From Sternotherus odoratus (lineage: Eukaryota > Chordata > Testudines > Kinosternidae), in the NCBI GenBank assembly GCA_032164245.1, contig JAVMKO010000002.1, forward strand, positions 177,512,920-177,576,919: a stretch of DNA of 64,000 nt, in the 5' to 3' direction. The notes below the pieces were generated by a model. The model did no database searches. It saw only the letters and a list, made by a program, of their open reading frames with translations, and was not told where the DNA came from. A program made the position numbers and the translations under genes. Of this stretch, positions 63,666-64,000 are shown one piece after another; position 1 is the stretch's first letter; the number at the start of each line of letters is the position of its first letter.

Positions 63666-64000
63666 ATTTGCCGTTTTAAAAAATGAATAAAAATTATTTA
63701 GAACTTCCTAGTTTATAGGATGTTATAGCTTCAAAATGCTGTACAAATCATTTTAAGGTCCTGGATCATGCTTGTTGATGTGTTGGGCCAATTCTTTTAC
63801 TCTCTGAGTCCAGCTGACTGTAATAAGGTTCTGTAATGCATTGTATTATAGGATAGGGACCTAACATTCTCAAACACCTTATAAAGTAAACAATAACTAT
63901 GCTAATTTATGCCCTTTCAATGTAAGTGACATAATTTGATTATATCTGCATATGACATTTGTATACATTAGCACAACAATTATATGTCTTATGTCTCCTT
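63666..64000. other. Right edge, no feature recognised
   Basis: AT-rich non-coding DNA. BZW2 is expected further right by known synteny, but none of it is seen here. Confidence 0.5.

Noticed and set aside
1..64000. Prokaryotic features such as CRISPR arrays, operons or ribosome binding sites
   Set aside because: Gene structure, introns and repeats are those of a vertebrate; the regular arrays are minisatellites inside MITEs without spacers.

Overview
The window is vertebrate nuclear DNA, most likely from a turtle (probably a cryptodire). It holds two multi-exon genes with GT-AG introns, about 2.3% of the window being host coding sequence. The rest is reptile-type repeats: CR1 LINE relics, a tRNA-derived SINE with a CR1-type tail of the tortoise Pol III kind, MIR-like SINEs, hAT and TA-target MITEs, Penelope-like fragments and one gammaretrovirus-like provirus. 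The taxon call is an inference from repeat families and protein similarity; nothing was searched.

Host genes: AGR2 lies on the + strand (about 19.08-27.71 kb, 8 exons, 175 residues, CPHS thioredoxin-like site and KTEL ER-retention tail). TSPAN13 lies on the - strand (ATG at 61,948, stop at 32,637, 6 coding exons, 205 residues). They are convergent, as in other amniotes, with a 3'-to-3' interval of about 5 kb. No AGR3 or BZW2 exon was recognised; by known synteny they would lie beyond the left and right edges.

Layout: 1-19 kb is intergenic DNA upstream of AGR2, with a MIR-like SINE, a composite MITE carrying a GC-rich hairpin array (4.0-4.8 kb), a TA-target MITE (6.8-7.2 kb), a solo LTR (13.0-13.7 kb) and a hAT-like element split by CR1 (14.9-16.5 kb). 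19-28 kb is AGR2; intron 6 holds an antisense CR1 interrupted by three younger insertions. 28-32.6 kb is the interval between the two gene ends. 32.6-62 kb is TSPAN13, whose 20-kb intron 1 contains a second, larger GC-array MITE, two further MITEs with internal tandem repeats, an inverted pair of TA-target MITEs and the provirus. 61.4-62.4 kb is the GC-rich TSPAN13 promoter region. 62.8-63.7 kb is the 3' end of a decayed Penelope-like element.

Most notable: (1) a 7,489-bp provirus with LTRs that read identical, a 4-bp target duplication, open gag and pol separated by one in-frame UAG, and no env, antisense to TSPAN13 and about 0.8 kb from its first exon; (2) a MITE present twice with a palindromic head and an array of near-perfect hairpin units, whose architecture recurs in two unrelated MITEs nearby; (3) scattered Penelope-derived hammerhead-ribozyme relics, one a 134-bp insert with a 13-bp target duplication.
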